A stretch of 64,000 bases of DNA from Leisingera sp. ANG-M7 (lineage in GTDB: Bacteria > Pseudomonadota > Alphaproteobacteria > Rhodobacterales > Rhodobacteraceae), in NCBI RefSeq assembly GCF_000813965.1, contig NZ_JWLI01000004.1, positions 1 to 64,000 of the forward strand, given 5' to 3'. The position numbers were made by a program, and so were the translations under genes. Of the stretch, positions 51,137 through 60,563 are shown piece after piece. Numbering within the stretch: position 1 is the stretch's first letter; the number at the start of each line of letters is the position of its first letter. The notes beneath the pieces were generated by a model. The model saw only the letters and a list, made by a program, of their open reading frames with translations, made no database searches and was not told the origin of the DNA.

Positions 51137-51796
51137 ATGAGACCTGCCTTTGCCGCCTGTCTTGCCGTGCTGCTGGCCCCGCCGGCGGATGGCGGCGCTT
51201 GGCTTGAGAAACCGGGCCAGGGCTTTGCCGCGGCCAGCGCCAGCTACCGTCAGACCGCCAGCGGTGAACAGCATGAGCTGAACTATTACGGCGCCTACGG
51301 CATCACGCCCAAGCTGACACTGGGGGTGGATCTGAACCAGTCCGGCGATCTGTCCGGCCATGCGCTGATCTTTGCCCGGATGCCGCTTTATGAGGGCGCG
51401 CGCTACCGGCTGGCGGCAGAGGCCGCCTTTGGCGGCAATCATGACCGCGGCCTTTGGATGATGATGCAGAAGGCCACCCTGTCCTATGGCCGCGGCTTCG
51501 ACACCGGCACCATCAGCGGCTGGCTGGCCATCGACGCCGCCTATGAGCTGCGCAACAGCGGTCTGGCGACAGTCTGGAAACTGGACGCCACCCTGGGTTT
51601 GAACCGTCCCGGCAAACCCGCCCCGATGCTCCAGATCGAGACCTCCAAACCGGATGGCGGGGTGTTTTCCTATACGCTGACGCCGTCGCTGCGCTATCCC
51701 TTGCGCACCGGCCGCGAGCTGGTCGTCGGGGTGGAGCACCGCTCCGCCGGCGCGGGCAGCCTTGGCCTGAAGCTGGGGCTGTGGCAGAAATTCTGA
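51137..51796 (+). CDS. Secreted beta-rich (outer-membrane-like) protein
   Basis: 219 residues from ATG 51137. A short signal peptide ends near PPADGGAW. The mature part has alternating hydrophobic/polar strands (ASYRQTASG, LNYYGAYGITPKLTLGVDLNQSG, YRLAAEAAFGG) and ends in LGLWQKF, a C-terminal aromatic typical of outer-membrane barrels. No family name can be given; it resembles hypothetical outer-membrane proteins of Rhodobacteraceae. Confidence 0.62.
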   Translation: MRPAFAACLAVLLAPPADGGAWLEKPGQGFAAASASYRQTASGEQHELNYYGAYGITPKLTLGVDLNQSGDLSGHALIFARMPLYEGARYRLAAEAAFGGNHDRGLWMMMQKATLSYGRGFDTGTISGWLAIDAAYELRNSGLATVWKLDATLGLNRPGKPAPMLQIETSKPDGGVFSYTLTPSLRYPLRTGRELVVGVEHRSAGAGSLGLKLGLWQKF

Positions 51797-51838
51797 AGCC
51801 GCTGACCCGGTCGGGCAGCACAAAACAGAAAGCGCGCC

Positions 51839-52324
51839 ATGGCCGATGTGATCCGCCCCACCGATGACAAAGCCCGCGGGATGGCCCGCGGCCTGATGGC
51901 CGGGGCCCGGTTTGCCGCGCTTGGCGTGCTGCTGGAGGGCGGCCAGCCGCTGGTGACGCGGGTGGCCTTTGGTCTGGCCCCCCAAGGGCATCCGATCAGC
52001 CTGATCTCTGACCTGGCGCAGCACACGCAGGCGCTGCGCCAGCATCCCGCCTGTTCGCTGCTGGTCGGAGAGCCGGGCGCCAAGGGCGACGCGCTGACCC
52101 ACCCGCGGCTCAGCCTGCTGGCAGAGGCGGCCTTTGTGCCGCGTGGCGGCCCGGACCATGATACTGTTGCTGCGGCCTATCTGGCGCATCAGCCGAAGGC
52201 CAAACTGTACCTGCAGTTTGCCGATTTCAGCTTTGTCCGCTTTACCATCACGGCAGCGCATCTGAACGGCGGCTTTGGCAAGGCCTTCCGCCTTGCCGCC
52301 GCTGATTTGCTGCCGGGCGATTAG
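51839..52324 (+). CDS. Pyridoxamine 5'-phosphate oxidase-like (HugZ-type) protein
   Basis: 161 residues of the split-barrel FMN-binding fold: ARGLMAGARFAALGVL, PLVTRVAFGLAPQGHPISLISDLAQHTQAL and HPACSLLVGEPGAKGDALTHPRLSL are the family markers of HugZ-like haem-utilisation and PNPOx-like proteins. The C-terminal haem-binding domain of longer HugZ proteins is missing. It may bind FMN or haem; the substrate is unknown. Confidence 0.75.
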   Translation: MADVIRPTDDKARGMARGLMAGARFAALGVLLEGGQPLVTRVAFGLAPQGHPISLISDLAQHTQALRQHPACSLLVGEPGAKGDALTHPRLSLLAEAAFVPRGGPDHDTVAAAYLAHQPKAKLYLQFADFSFVRFTITAAHLNGGFGKAFRLAAADLLPGD

Positions 52325-52334
52325 GGCCACCGCG

Positions 52335-54626
52335 TCAGGACCCGCTGTCCATCCGCATCAGCAGCTGCACCTGCCCCTTGACCGCCTCCGGCCAGCGCAG
52401 GTTCACATTGTCGTTGTTCGCCCCCTGCGAGACCTCTGCATAGGAGGTGATATAGCGGGTGCTGTTGCCGCTGGTCTGCAGCGCCCCAATCGGCACAACG
52501 CTGTCGACAAACCGCGCATGGCCCTCAAACGGCAGCTCGCCGCCGGCGGCAACGGTCCAGGTGGATGCGGCCGAGGCCTGATCATGCACCCGCCGCAGCG
52601 GATTGGCCGACTGGATCACAACGTTATGGTACATGTTGCCGCTGAAATCGACGTGTTTGGAGCGGCTGAAATCCAGATTGGCAAAGCTGGTGTCGACCCG
52701 TTCCGCGCGGTCAATGGTGCCGTTCAGGGAGCGGAATTTGTTGCCGGTCACCGAGACCCCGTTCAGGAAGTTGCCGCTGCCATAGGGTTTAATGACGATG
52801 TAGCTGAACCAGGGCGCCACATCGCCCGACAGGAACACATTGGCGGTGATGGAAAGGGCGCTGAAAGAAAACCCGCCGTTGAAGTCCGGCCTAGTATCGC
52901 GCTCGTTGGTCCATTCGATGAAGCAATTGTCGATGTAGTTGTCCGACACGGTGGAAGTGCAGTTGTTGAAGGCCAGCACCAGCCCGGCTGTGCGCACCCC
53001 GTTGGGCACCGCGTCACCCTGAAAGAAGTGGTTGCCGGCCACGGTGTTGTAACTGCCGCCCAGCACAGCGAAGTGCCGGAACCGCGTGGCACGGTTGCCG
53101 CGCAGCTTGGCGTCATTGGCATTGACGTTGAGCCCGATGCTGGCCCGGTCCGGCACATCCAGTGGGTCTTCACTGGACAAGAACTGGCAATTGTCGATCA
53201 GAACGCCCTGGCAGCCGGTGCCGATGGAGGTGATGCCGCGGTCCTTGGGGCGGGAGATAAAGCAGCTGTCAAAAGTGTTCACCGAACCCGATGGCGCCAG
53301 CCGCACAGCGCTGCAGCGGCCGTTGCATTGGAACTCAATATCCTGAAGCCCGAACTTGCTGAGCGCGCTGAAGCCGCTGAAATCCACCATGTACTTGAAG
53401 TTGCGGAAGGTGAAAATTTGGGTGCCCTCGGCATCATAGAGCGAGGCGCTGAGGGTCAGCTCGCCCGCGCCGGTGTTCTTGGACCTGACATAAACCTCGC
53501 GGCCCACGCCCGCGCCTTCAACCAGAGAGCCGACGGCGATGTTGGCGATATTGGTGACATTGGTCAGTTTCTTGGCATCCGAGGCGCTGTAGGTCGCCTG
53601 CGACGTCACCACCTGCGTGTCCCAGGCGGCGCTGTCCGCGGCCTCGATCTGGCCGTTGCGGATGATGCGGCGGGTGGCATAGGAGGTCTTGTTGGGCACC
53701 GCCGCCGCCATGCCGATGGGGGCGCTGACGGTGATCTTGCGGCCCATCAGGTCCAGCGATTCATGGTCGGAGTTGTTCAGCAGTGCCTGGAACGCCTTCC
53801 TGAAACCCAGCCCCTCATCCCCGAAGGCCGCGGCGTAGGAGGGGAAATCAAAGTTCCGGGTCAGCAGCAGCATGGCGCTGTCCGGCATCTCAACCGTGCC
53901 TTCAAACACCGCCTCGTGGTTCAGTGACACGGTGCTGGCCAGATAGAACTCCCCCGCAGGTACCAGGATGCGGCGGCCGTCTGCGGCGGCGTCTGCGGCC
54001 TCGAACGCCGCCGTGCAATCAAAGCTGCCGTTGCCGATGGCGCCATAGTCGGTGACGTCCACCAAGCTCAGCATGTCGCGCAGGAAGGCGCTGGTGATGT
54101 CGGTGATCTCGATGTCATCAATCCGCACCACGCCGCCGTTGGCGCCGGTGAGGTCGAGGCCGAAATGGCCGTAAGCCGCATCGCGGCCCCAGGGCATGTC
54201 GACCCCGCCGCGGCTGCCGCTGCCGACGATGCCGGTCACCTCCACTACCTGACCATAGGTGCTGAGCCCTACCTGTGGAGCAAATTCAGTGACGCCGCTG
54301 ATGTGGTTTCCGTTGCTTTGCGCCGCCCAGCCCGCAACCCGGACCGAAGGCAGCGCGCCGCTCATGGCCTTGATGCGAATCTTGATCTGCAGATAGCAAC
54401 CCGGCTCCAGCGGCGTCTGGCCCATGAAGCGCAGTTTCTGAGTGTTCTCGATCTTCTGCATCTCCAGGCAGCCGCCGAAATCGCCATCCGCCGCCACAAA
54501 AACCGCATTGGCGGCGCCATCATAGGTGTCTGAGCCGGGGGTGCCGTCGCCGCTGGACCAAACGTTCAGACCCTCCGCAAAGGCGGGGGGCATCAGCTGC
54601 AGACCGTCGGTGATTGCCTTGTTCAT
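52335..54626 (-). CDS. Large beta-helix protein (GH28/pectate-lyase-3-like), no signal peptide
   Basis: 763 residues. An N-terminal jelly-roll-like domain (about 20-180) ends before VDVTDYGAIGNGSFDCTAAFEAA, the classic start of a pectate-lyase-3/GH28-type right-handed beta-helix that runs to about 700 with many short repeats (GVLIDNCQFLSS, TVAGNHFFQG, SVTGNKFRS). No signal peptide precedes it, unlike secreted polysaccharide lyases. The modest catalytic residue pattern and lack of export signal suggest a particle-borne fibre or spike, such as a gene-transfer-agent head spike, rather than a free enzyme. That reading is inference. Confidence 0.72.
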   Translation of the reverse strand: MNKAITDGLQLMPPAFAEGLNVWSSGDGTPGSDTYDGAANAVFVAADGDFGGCLEMQKIENTQKLRFMGQTPLEPGCYLQIKIRIKAMSGALPSVRVAGWAAQSNGNHISGVTEFAPQVGLSTYGQVVEVTGIVGSGSRGGVDMPWGRDAAYGHFGLDLTGANGGVVRIDDIEITDITSAFLRDMLSLVDVTDYGAIGNGSFDCTAAFEAADAAADGRRILVPAGEFYLASTVSLNHEAVFEGTVEMPDSAMLLLTRNFDFPSYAAAFGDEGLGFRKAFQALLNNSDHESLDLMGRKITVSAPIGMAAAVPNKTSYATRRIIRNGQIEAADSAAWDTQVVTSQATYSASDAKKLTNVTNIANIAVGSLVEGAGVGREVYVRSKNTGAGELTLSASLYDAEGTQIFTFRNFKYMVDFSGFSALSKFGLQDIEFQCNGRCSAVRLAPSGSVNTFDSCFISRPKDRGITSIGTGCQGVLIDNCQFLSSEDPLDVPDRASIGLNVNANDAKLRGNRATRFRHFAVLGGSYNTVAGNHFFQGDAVPNGVRTAGLVLAFNNCTSTVSDNYIDNCFIEWTNERDTRPDFNGGFSFSALSITANVFLSGDVAPWFSYIVIKPYGSGNFLNGVSVTGNKFRSLNGTIDRAERVDTSFANLDFSRSKHVDFSGNMYHNVVIQSANPLRRVHDQASAASTWTVAAGGELPFEGHARFVDSVVPIGALQTSGNSTRYITSYAEVSQGANNDNVNLRWPEAVKGQVQLLMRMDSGS

Positions 54627-54723
54627 GGAAGCTTCCTTTCCTGCTGCGCATCTCGCGTTCGGGAAAAAGGAAGTACAGAAAGGGCGTTAAATTCCGCCCA
54701 GCGGTGCGTACGCTGCCTTGGGT

Positions 54724-55125
54724 TCAGACGCTGTCAGCCTGCCCCTGCAACAGGTGCACCGCGTTGATTTTCCAGCCGCTTTCCAGGTTAACCATTTGGT
54801 AATCCAAGAGGTGCACGGCGCCGCTTTGGTCGGTGATCATGACCCGCTGCCACAGGCTGCCGGCCACTTCGCGCAGGTCCAGATAGCGGACCTCAGCCGG
54901 GCGCCAGACCATTGGATAGCCCTGCTGCACCATTTCGCCAAACCGCTCAGGCGTGCCGAAAATCCGCCGGATATCCGGAGAGGCGTAGGTGAACGCCGTC
55001 TCAGCATCATTGTTCAGGAAGGCCTCAAACTGAGAGCCGATCACGGATGTGACCGGCTCTTTCTGAGCTATTGCCGGGAAGGCCAGAAGAAAAAAACTTA
55101 CCCCCGCAAACAGAACACTGCGCAT
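54724..55125 (-). CDS. DUF4864-type secreted protein
   Basis: 133 residues. A signal peptide ends near AFPAIAQK. The mature domain follows the DUF4864 pattern (VIGSQFEAFLNNDAETAFTYASPDIRRIFG, then GYPMVWRPAEVRYLDL and QMVNLESGWKINAVHLL), an NTF2-like fold found in Rhodobacteraceae. Function unknown. It is probably transcribed alone between lysK and the beta-helix protein gene. Confidence 0.82.
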   Translation of the reverse strand: MRSVLFAGVSFFLLAFPAIAQKEPVTSVIGSQFEAFLNNDAETAFTYASPDIRRIFGTPERFGEMVQQGYPMVWRPAEVRYLDLREVAGSLWQRVMITDQSGAVHLLDYQMVNLESGWKINAVHLLQGQADSV

Positions 55126-55257
55126 CTGTCCCTCCCGGTCCGTTCCCTTAAGTTAGACCAGAGTGACGCAGCGTCAAAACATTTTTTGCGATTTGGTAAT
55201 TTTCTTGCGCCGGGGAAGGCCGCAGGCGCGCTGTCAGGAGCATGGCTAAACATTAAA

Positions 55258-55279
55258 AGGGCGCGGAAATCCGCGCCCT
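55258..55279 (-). terminator. Rho-independent terminator of lysK
   Basis: A 9-bp stem AGGGCGCGG/CCGCGCCCT with an AAAT loop is followed on the minus strand by a T-rich stretch (TTTTAATG). It lies 25 bp past the lysK stop. Confidence 0.8.
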
Positions 55280-55303
55280 GTCTCATTGTCATCTGACGCA
55301 GGC

Positions 55304-56947
55304 TCAGGCGAGCTCGCCTGCCAGCGCCTTTTCGATCAGCGCGATGGTGTCCTCGACGCCGTAAAGCGCGATGAAACCACCGAAACGCGGGCCCTGAGAG
55401 GCGCCCAGCAGCACCTCGTAGATCGCCGAGAACCAGGCGCGCAGCGGCTCGAATCCGTGGATCTTGCCGATAGCGAAAACCACCGACTGCAAGAATTCCT
55501 CATCCGCGAAGTTGGCCTCGGGCAGCGGGTCGTCGTTGCCTGCAATTTCGTTCTTTCTGGCAATCGCGGCCAGTGCGGCCTCCGGTGATTTCAGCGCGTC
55601 TGCCAGATCCTGCAGGGCGGCGCGCTCCTGATCGGTGGGCAGGCGGAATTCCTTCGCGGGTTTCACGAAGTCATTGAAGTAGGCAACCGCAAAGCCCGCC
55701 GCCTGATCCATGCCCGGGTGGGTGTCAGGAGTGGCATTGGGGGCGTATTTGTTGATGAAGCCCCACATGGTTTCCTTGTCCTCGGCGCTGGAGGCGGAGG
55801 CCAGGTTCAGCAGCATCGAGAACGGCACCACCATGTCGGACTGCGGAACGTCGCCGCCGTGGATGTGCCAGACCGGGTTGTTCAGCTGCGCCTTCAGGTC
55901 CTGCCCGTGGTAGGCACGCAACTGCTGGTGGTACTCGTCCACCGCCTTGGGGATCACGTCGAAATGCATCCGCTTGGCGGTCTTGGGCTTCTGGTACATG
56001 AAGTACGCCAGGCTCTCGGTCGAGGCGTAGGTCAGCCATTCGTCGATCGAGATGCCGTTGCCGGAGGATTTGGAGATTTTCTGGCCGTTGGCATCGAGGA
56101 ACAGCTCATAGGTGAAATGCTCCGGCGCGCGCTGGCCAAGTACCCGGCAGATGCCGTCATAGATCGGCGTGTTGGTGGAATGGTCCTTGCCGTACATCTC
56201 GAAATCGACTTCCAGCGCGGCCCAGCGGGCGCCGAAGTCCGGCTTCCACTGCAGTTTCACGTTGCCGCCGGTCACCGGCAGGGTCCATTCCTTGCCGTCC
56301 TCGTCGTCGAAGGTGATGGTGTAGGTCTCGGCGCAGACCTTCTTCATCGGCACGTAAAGAACGCGGCCGGTTTCCGGGTGGATCGGCAGAAAGATCGAAT
56401 ATGTCTGGCGGCGCTCCTCACGCAGGGACTTCAGCATGATCGCCATGATGTCATCGTATTTGTCGACAGCGCGCTTCAGGATCTCGTCAAACTGGCCGGT
56501 GCCGTAGAATTCGGTGGCCGAATAGAATTCATACTCGAACCCGAAGGTGTCGAGGAAGCGGCGCAGCATGGCGTTGTTGTGGTGGCCAAAGCTCTCATGG
56601 GTGCCGAACGGGTCCGGCACTGAGGTCAGCGGCTTTTGCAGATGCTCTGCCAGCGCCTCCTGGTTGGGGACGTTGCCCGGCACCTTGCGCATGCCGTCCA
56701 GATCGTCGGAGAAGCAGATCAGCTTGGCCGGGATGTCCGAGATGGTCTCAAACGCCTTCTTGATCATGGTGGTGCGGGCGACCTCGCCGAAGGTGCCGAT
56801 ATGCGGCAGGCCAGAGGGGCCATAGCCGGTTTCGAACAGTACATAGCCCTTTTCCGGCGCGCCCTTGGCATAACGTTTGAGAACCCGGCGGGCTTCTTCA
56901 AACGGCCAGGCTTTGCTCTTCAGAGCTTCTTCGCGCACATCAGACAT
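55304..56947 (-). CDS. lysK: Class I lysyl-tRNA synthetase
   Basis: 547 residues. The HIGH-type motif is PHIGTFGE at about 49 and the KMSKS-type motif KISKSSGNG at about 288. The alpha-helix cage anticodon domain fills the C-terminal third. It charges tRNA-Lys; class I LysRS replaces the usual class II enzyme in archaea and most alphaproteobacteria. ATG 56947 matches the family start. Confidence 0.95.
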   Translation of the reverse strand: MSDVREEALKSKAWPFEEARRVLKRYAKGAPEKGYVLFETGYGPSGLPHIGTFGEVARTTMIKKAFETISDIPAKLICFSDDLDGMRKVPGNVPNQEALAEHLQKPLTSVPDPFGTHESFGHHNNAMLRRFLDTFGFEYEFYSATEFYGTGQFDEILKRAVDKYDDIMAIMLKSLREERRQTYSIFLPIHPETGRVLYVPMKKVCAETYTITFDDEDGKEWTLPVTGGNVKLQWKPDFGARWAALEVDFEMYGKDHSTNTPIYDGICRVLGQRAPEHFTYELFLDANGQKISKSSGNGISIDEWLTYASTESLAYFMYQKPKTAKRMHFDVIPKAVDEYHQQLRAYHGQDLKAQLNNPVWHIHGGDVPQSDMVVPFSMLLNLASASSAEDKETMWGFINKYAPNATPDTHPGMDQAAGFAVAYFNDFVKPAKEFRLPTDQERAALQDLADALKSPEAALAAIARKNEIAGNDDPLPEANFADEEFLQSVVFAIGKIHGFEPLRAWFSAIYEVLLGASQGPRFGGFIALYGVEDTIALIEKALAGELA

Positions 56948-57199
56948 TTGTGTTCTCCATCGGCGGCAGTTCTATCAGCTATCGGGGTGCCGCGTGATCA
57001 TCCCGGATGCCCCATGCACCCGGCCCTTCCCTCTATTGTGCCTGTGCAGCATGAGTCAATGATGGCAGCCCTTCCGGCGCAGGGATTTGCAGGCCGCAGC
57101 CGCGCAAAAATTGCCGCAGCGCGCGGTCTGCCGTTGAACCCGGCTGCGGGCATACCTATCCTGATTGCATCGCAAATTTTCCAGACAAGGAATTCGTCC

Positions 57200-57622
57200 A
57201 TGACAGAGCAAACCCCGCACCCGATGTCCCCGCAGGACTGCCTGGTGGCGCTGATGGTGGCGGTATCTGCCTCGGACGAGAACATCCGCACCGCCGAACT
57301 GGTCAAGATCCAGTCGGCAGTGAACATGCTGCCGGTGTTTGCCGATTATGACATCGACCGGGTGGCCCGCATTTCCCGCACCGTGTTCGACCTGTTCGAG
57401 CAGGAGGACGGTCTGGAGGCGCTGTTCGGCCTGATCCGCGGCGACCTGCCGGAGCGGTTGTTTGAGACGGCCTATGCGCTGTCCTGCGATGTGGCGGCGG
57501 CTGACGGGGTGCTGGGCGAGACCGAGCTGGAGTTCCTGGCAGAGGTCCGTTACGAGCTGAATATCGACCGGCTGCACGCCGCCGCGATCGAGCGCGGCGC
57601 GCGGGCGCGGCACATGGTCTAA
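57200..57622 (+). CDS. TerB-family (tellurite-resistance-like) protein
   Basis: 140 residues of helical TerB domain: MSPQDCLVALMVAVSASDENIRTAEL with the acidic metal-binding pattern, then SCDVAAADGVLGETELEFL in the second helical repeat. Such proteins bind metal and are widespread; no tellurite operon is present, so no resistance role is claimed. It is divergent from lysK over about 250 bp. Confidence 0.8.
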   Translation: MTEQTPHPMSPQDCLVALMVAVSASDENIRTAELVKIQSAVNMLPVFADYDIDRVARISRTVFDLFEQEDGLEALFGLIRGDLPERLFETAYALSCDVAAADGVLGETELEFLAEVRYELNIDRLHAAAIERGARARHMV

Positions 57623-57744
57623 CGCCAGTAGTTGACGCAGCTTCCCTTGCCTGCCGCGCATGGCGGGGTTGCACAACGCAGGCTTGCAGAAAATTTGACC
57701 GGCTCCCATTTCGCGCTAGTTCGACGCGTGTTGGGAATCGGTTC

Positions 57745-58152
57745 ATGGTCAGGTGGCAAAGAGACATTGGTGAAATCCGCAGGCTTCTGCTCGAAATAGA
57801 GGGCGGGAGGGAAGCGTTCTGCGCCCTGCCGCGCTCTTCTGCCGAAGCGATGATGCTGCCCGCGGAGGAGTGCCTGCCCGACGCCGAAGCGCGCAAGCTG
57901 TCCTATCACCTGAGCCTGCTGGAAAGCGCCGGGCTGGCCCGGTTCAGCAGGCTGTCCAATGGCAACTGGCATGTGCGCGGCCTGACCTGGAGCGGTCATG
58001 AGCTGCTCGACAACATCCGCCGCGACGACATCTGGGAGGCGGTGCGGGAACGCCACCGCCAGTTGGGCGGTTTCAGCATGGAAATCTTCAGCGAGCTGGC
58101 CAAGGACATCATGCGCTGCGAGGCAGGCAGGCTGCAGCCGTCCGGCACCTGA
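57745..58152 (+). CDS. DUF2513-like protein
   Basis: 135 residues. The pattern RDIGEIRRLLLEIEGG, then KLSYHLSLLESAGLARF, GLTWSGHELLDNIRRDDIW matches DUF2513, a small winged-helix-like family often found in phages and mobile elements. Here it is isolated, with no phage genes near it. It may be a leftover cargo gene or a stand-alone regulator. Confidence 0.72.
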   Translation: MVRWQRDIGEIRRLLLEIEGGREAFCALPRSSAEAMMLPAEECLPDAEARKLSYHLSLLESAGLARFSRLSNGNWHVRGLTWSGHELLDNIRRDDIWEAVRERHRQLGGFSMEIFSELAKDIMRCEAGRLQPSGT

Positions 58153-58174
58153 GCAAGCTTTTTCCGGGGACCCC

Positions 58175-58203
58175 GGCCGGCGCAGACCCGCCCCGCGCCG
58201 GCC
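58175..58203. terminator. Hairpin between convergent genes
   Basis: A 9-bp perfect stem GGCCGGCGC/GCGCCGGCC with an 11-nt loop lies between the convergent DUF2513-like and cyclase-family genes. It has no T-run on either side. The overlapping CCGGGGACCCCGG is a second small fold. Confidence 0.4.
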
Positions 58204-58211
58204 GTATCACA

Positions 58212-59027
58212 TCAGGACAATGCCAGTATGCGGGCCGGCCCGCCGGAGCCGCCGCGGTGCGCAGGCGCCCCCACGAATAGACGCGCGCCGCTGGCGGGAA
58301 CCTGATCCAGATTGGCCAGGTTTTCGATCCCGTAACGGTTCTGCGGCAGCCAGGCGTAATGGGTGGCGAAATCCGTGGACGGGCCGTGATCCAGCGACAG
58401 CGTATCCACCGCCAGCGCCACGGCGCCGGTCTCCAGGAGCATCTGCGCCGCTTCCACATGGAAGCCGGGGAAATGCATCACGCCCTCCTCGTCGGCATTG
58501 CGGAAGCCGTCGCTGCCGGTTTTGCCGCTCCAGCCGGAGTGCATCGCCACGCAGGCGCCGTCCGGGATATCGCCATGCTCGGCGGTCCAGGCCTTGATGT
58601 CATCCGGTGTCACCTGGGCATGCGGGCTTTCCGCGGCCCGGGCGGCAATGTCGATCACACAGAGCGGGCAGATCAGGTTCTGCACCGGGATTTCATTCAC
58701 CGCCTGCCCATCGGCCGAGAAATGCAGCGGCGCGTCGATATGGGTGCCGGTATGCTCGTTCAGGGTCAGATTGAACAGGTTGAAACCGTTGTCCTTGAAA
58801 TTGAAGGCCTGGGTGATCTCCACCCCGGGCTGGCCGAAATAGGTCGGGAAATCGGCGTCGTAGGCATGGGTCATGTCCACCACCCCGCCGTGCGCCATGG
58901 CGGCAGCGGGGGCAGAGGCGCCCGCCCCAAGGGCGGCACCGGCGGCTGCGGCGGCACTCGCCTTGAACAGCGACCGGCGCGACAGCATCCGGTCCTTGAC
59001 GGCATTCATTACGCAATGGTCACACAT
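58212..59027 (-). CDS. Cyclase-family protein with Tat signal (kynurenine formamidase-like fold)
   Basis: 271 residues. A Tat signal lies at about 16-45 (SRRSLFKASAAAAAGAALG). The metal site HTGTHIDAPLHF at about 92-103 is the HxGTHxDxP motif of the cyclase/kynurenine-formamidase family. Other markers are DGACVAMHSGWSG and the final LDHGPSTDF segment. Tat export would place a folded metalloenzyme in the periplasm. Substrates in the family include N-formylkynurenine and isatin; which applies here is unknown. Confidence 0.83.
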   Translation of the reverse strand: MCDHCVMNAVKDRMLSRRSLFKASAAAAAGAALGAGASAPAAAMAHGGVVDMTHAYDADFPTYFGQPGVEITQAFNFKDNGFNLFNLTLNEHTGTHIDAPLHFSADGQAVNEIPVQNLICPLCVIDIAARAAESPHAQVTPDDIKAWTAEHGDIPDGACVAMHSGWSGKTGSDGFRNADEEGVMHFPGFHVEAAQMLLETGAVALAVDTLSLDHGPSTDFATHYAWLPQNRYGIENLANLDQVPASGARLFVGAPAHRGGSGGPARILALS

Positions 59028-59144
59028 GGGCTTCTCCCTGGCTGGCGCCGCCTTGCTGGCGGCTGCATTGGCAGGAAACTAGCCTGAGTTGTGCAATGTC
59101 AAACCTCTGCGCGCTCCCCCGGCTTCACGTCTGCGCCAGACCGG

Positions 59145-60056
59145 TCACCGGTAGAGCGCGGAATTGAGGTAGCGCAGGCCGGTGTCGATCACCACGGTGA
59201 CCACCCGCCTGCCCGGCCCCAGTTCGCGCGCGCGCTGCAGCGCCGCCCAGATATTGGCGCCGGAGGTGATACCGCCCAAGAGCCCCTCCTGCTGCGCCAG
59301 CATACGGGCACCAGCAAAGGCGTCCTCGTCCCGGACCGGCACCACATCGTCAATCAGGTCGCGGCGCAGGATCTTGGGCAGAAAGGACAGGCCGATCCCC
59401 TCCAGCTGATGGGTGCCGCTGGTGTCGCCGCCGGACAGGTTGCGCACGTGGTAAGGTTCGATGGCAATGATGCGGGTTTCGGGGTTCACCTCCTTCAGCA
59501 CCTCGGCATTGCCGGAGATGCAGCCGCCGCCGCCGGTTGCCATCACGAATTCATCTACCGGGGCACCCAGCTGCACCAGGATCTCTTGCGCCATGCCGTG
59601 GTAGCCGCGCTTGTTGTCCATGTTGTTCACCTGATCGGTCCAGAAGACCCCCGGTTCAGCCGCCAGTTCCCTGGCCCGCGCGATGGTGCGGTCGATCACG
59701 CTGGCGGTCAGGATGCCGCCCTCGGCGTGAATGATTTCCACCTCGGCGCCATAAGCGCGCATGGTCTGCAGCTTCTCCTCTGAAAATGCATTGGAGGAGA
59801 CGAAATGCGCCTTGTAGCCGCGGGTGGCGCAGACCATCGCCAGCGAGCTGCCGGTGCTGCCGCCGGTGTATTCCACCACCCTGCCGCCGGGCTTCAGCTC
59901 GCCGCGCCGCTCCGCCCCTTCGATCATCGACAGCGCCATCCGGTCTTTCATGCTGCCGGTGGGGTTGGCACCCTCCCATTTCACCCAGACCTCGGCCATG
60001 TCCGGGGTGGTCAGATGCTTCAATTGAACAAGCGGCGTGTTTCCAATGGCTTTCAT
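59145..60056 (-). CDS. Cysteine-synthase-family PLP enzyme
   Basis: 303 residues from ATG 60056 behind GGGAG; an upstream ATG at 60092 is less likely. The PLP lysine is in NPTGSMKDRMA at about residue 38, followed by the TGGSTGSSLAM phosphate-binding loop and the GGGGCISGNAEVLK loop. It belongs to the beta-replacement group with cysteine synthase and cystathionine beta-synthase, but the substrate loop differs from CysK, so another serine-derived substrate is possible. It is divergent from an HxlR-type regulator gene that probably controls it. Confidence 0.85.
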   Translation of the reverse strand: MKAIGNTPLVQLKHLTTPDMAEVWVKWEGANPTGSMKDRMALSMIEGAERRGELKPGGRVVEYTGGSTGSSLAMVCATRGYKAHFVSSNAFSEEKLQTMRAYGAEVEIIHAEGGILTASVIDRTIARARELAAEPGVFWTDQVNNMDNKRGYHGMAQEILVQLGAPVDEFVMATGGGGCISGNAEVLKEVNPETRIIAIEPYHVRNLSGGDTSGTHQLEGIGLSFLPKILRRDLIDDVVPVRDEDAFAGARMLAQQEGLLGGITSGANIWAALQRARELGPGRRVVTVVIDTGLRYLNSALYR

Positions 60057-60084
60057 GCGGCGGGTCTCCCTGGCTGCGCGACTC

Positions 60085-60133
60085 ACTTTCAAAATTAAAG
60101 TGACTATGCGGCAGTGGCTTTCATTTTAAAAGT
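60085..60133. promoter_or_regulatory. Two 17-bp repeats in the HxlR/PLP-enzyme intergenic region
   Basis: ACTTTCAAAATTAAAGT at 60085-60101 and GCTTTCATTTTAAAAGT at 60117-60133 share the frame NCTTTCA-N5-TAAAGT-like and begin exactly 32 bp apart, about three helical turns. Each is a near-dyad (ACTTT/AAAGT). They fit tandem sites for the divergent HxlR-family regulator. Confidence 0.6.
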
Positions 60134-60173
60134 CTATTAATGTGGCTGGACCAGGATCCTCAGGAGACGTGCC

Positions 60174-60563
60174 TTGACCCAGCCGCAGACCAAGTACCGC
60201 TCGCGCTGCTCGATAGCCCGGACGCTGGACGTTCTGGGGGACAAATGGACGCTTCTGGTGGTGCGCGACCTGATGTGGCACGGCAAGCATACGTTCCAGG
60301 AGCTGCAGGCAAGCGAGGAGCATATCGCCGCCAACCTCCTGTCAGAGCGGCTGAAGCGGCTGATGGCGCTGGGGCTGGTGGCGCGCGAAGCCTATCAGGA
60401 CCGGCCGGTGCGCTACCGCTATGCCCTGACGGAGGCGGGCCGCAGCCTGGAGGGGCTGCTGCTGCAGATCATGGGCTGGGGCCACGCGCACCTGGGCGGC
60501 GGGCTGTACGACCCGCAGGCCGGGCGGACAGTGGCGGATGCTACCCCCGATGGGCCGCAATAA
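60174..60563 (+). CDS. HxlR-family transcriptional regulator
   Basis: 129 residues from TTG 60174 behind AGGAGA. The winged helix shows CSIARTLDVLGDKWTLLVVRDLMWHG, EHIAANLLSERLKRLMALGLV and the RYRYALTEAGRSL wing. Such regulators respond to small electrophiles or metabolites. Divergent from the cysteine-synthase-like gene; its 3' end overlaps the convergent GNAT gene by about 20 bp. Confidence 0.87.
   Translation: MTQPQTKYRSRCSIARTLDVLGDKWTLLVVRDLMWHGKHTFQELQASEEHIAANLLSERLKRLMALGLVAREAYQDRPVRYRYALTEAGRSLEGLLLQIMGWGHAHLGGGLYDPQAGRTVADATPDGPQ

Noticed and set aside
52275-53927. A 550-codon open frame antisense to the beta-helix protein
   Set aside because: Same mirror-frame effect; the beta-helix product on the other strand has clear family motifs while this one has none.
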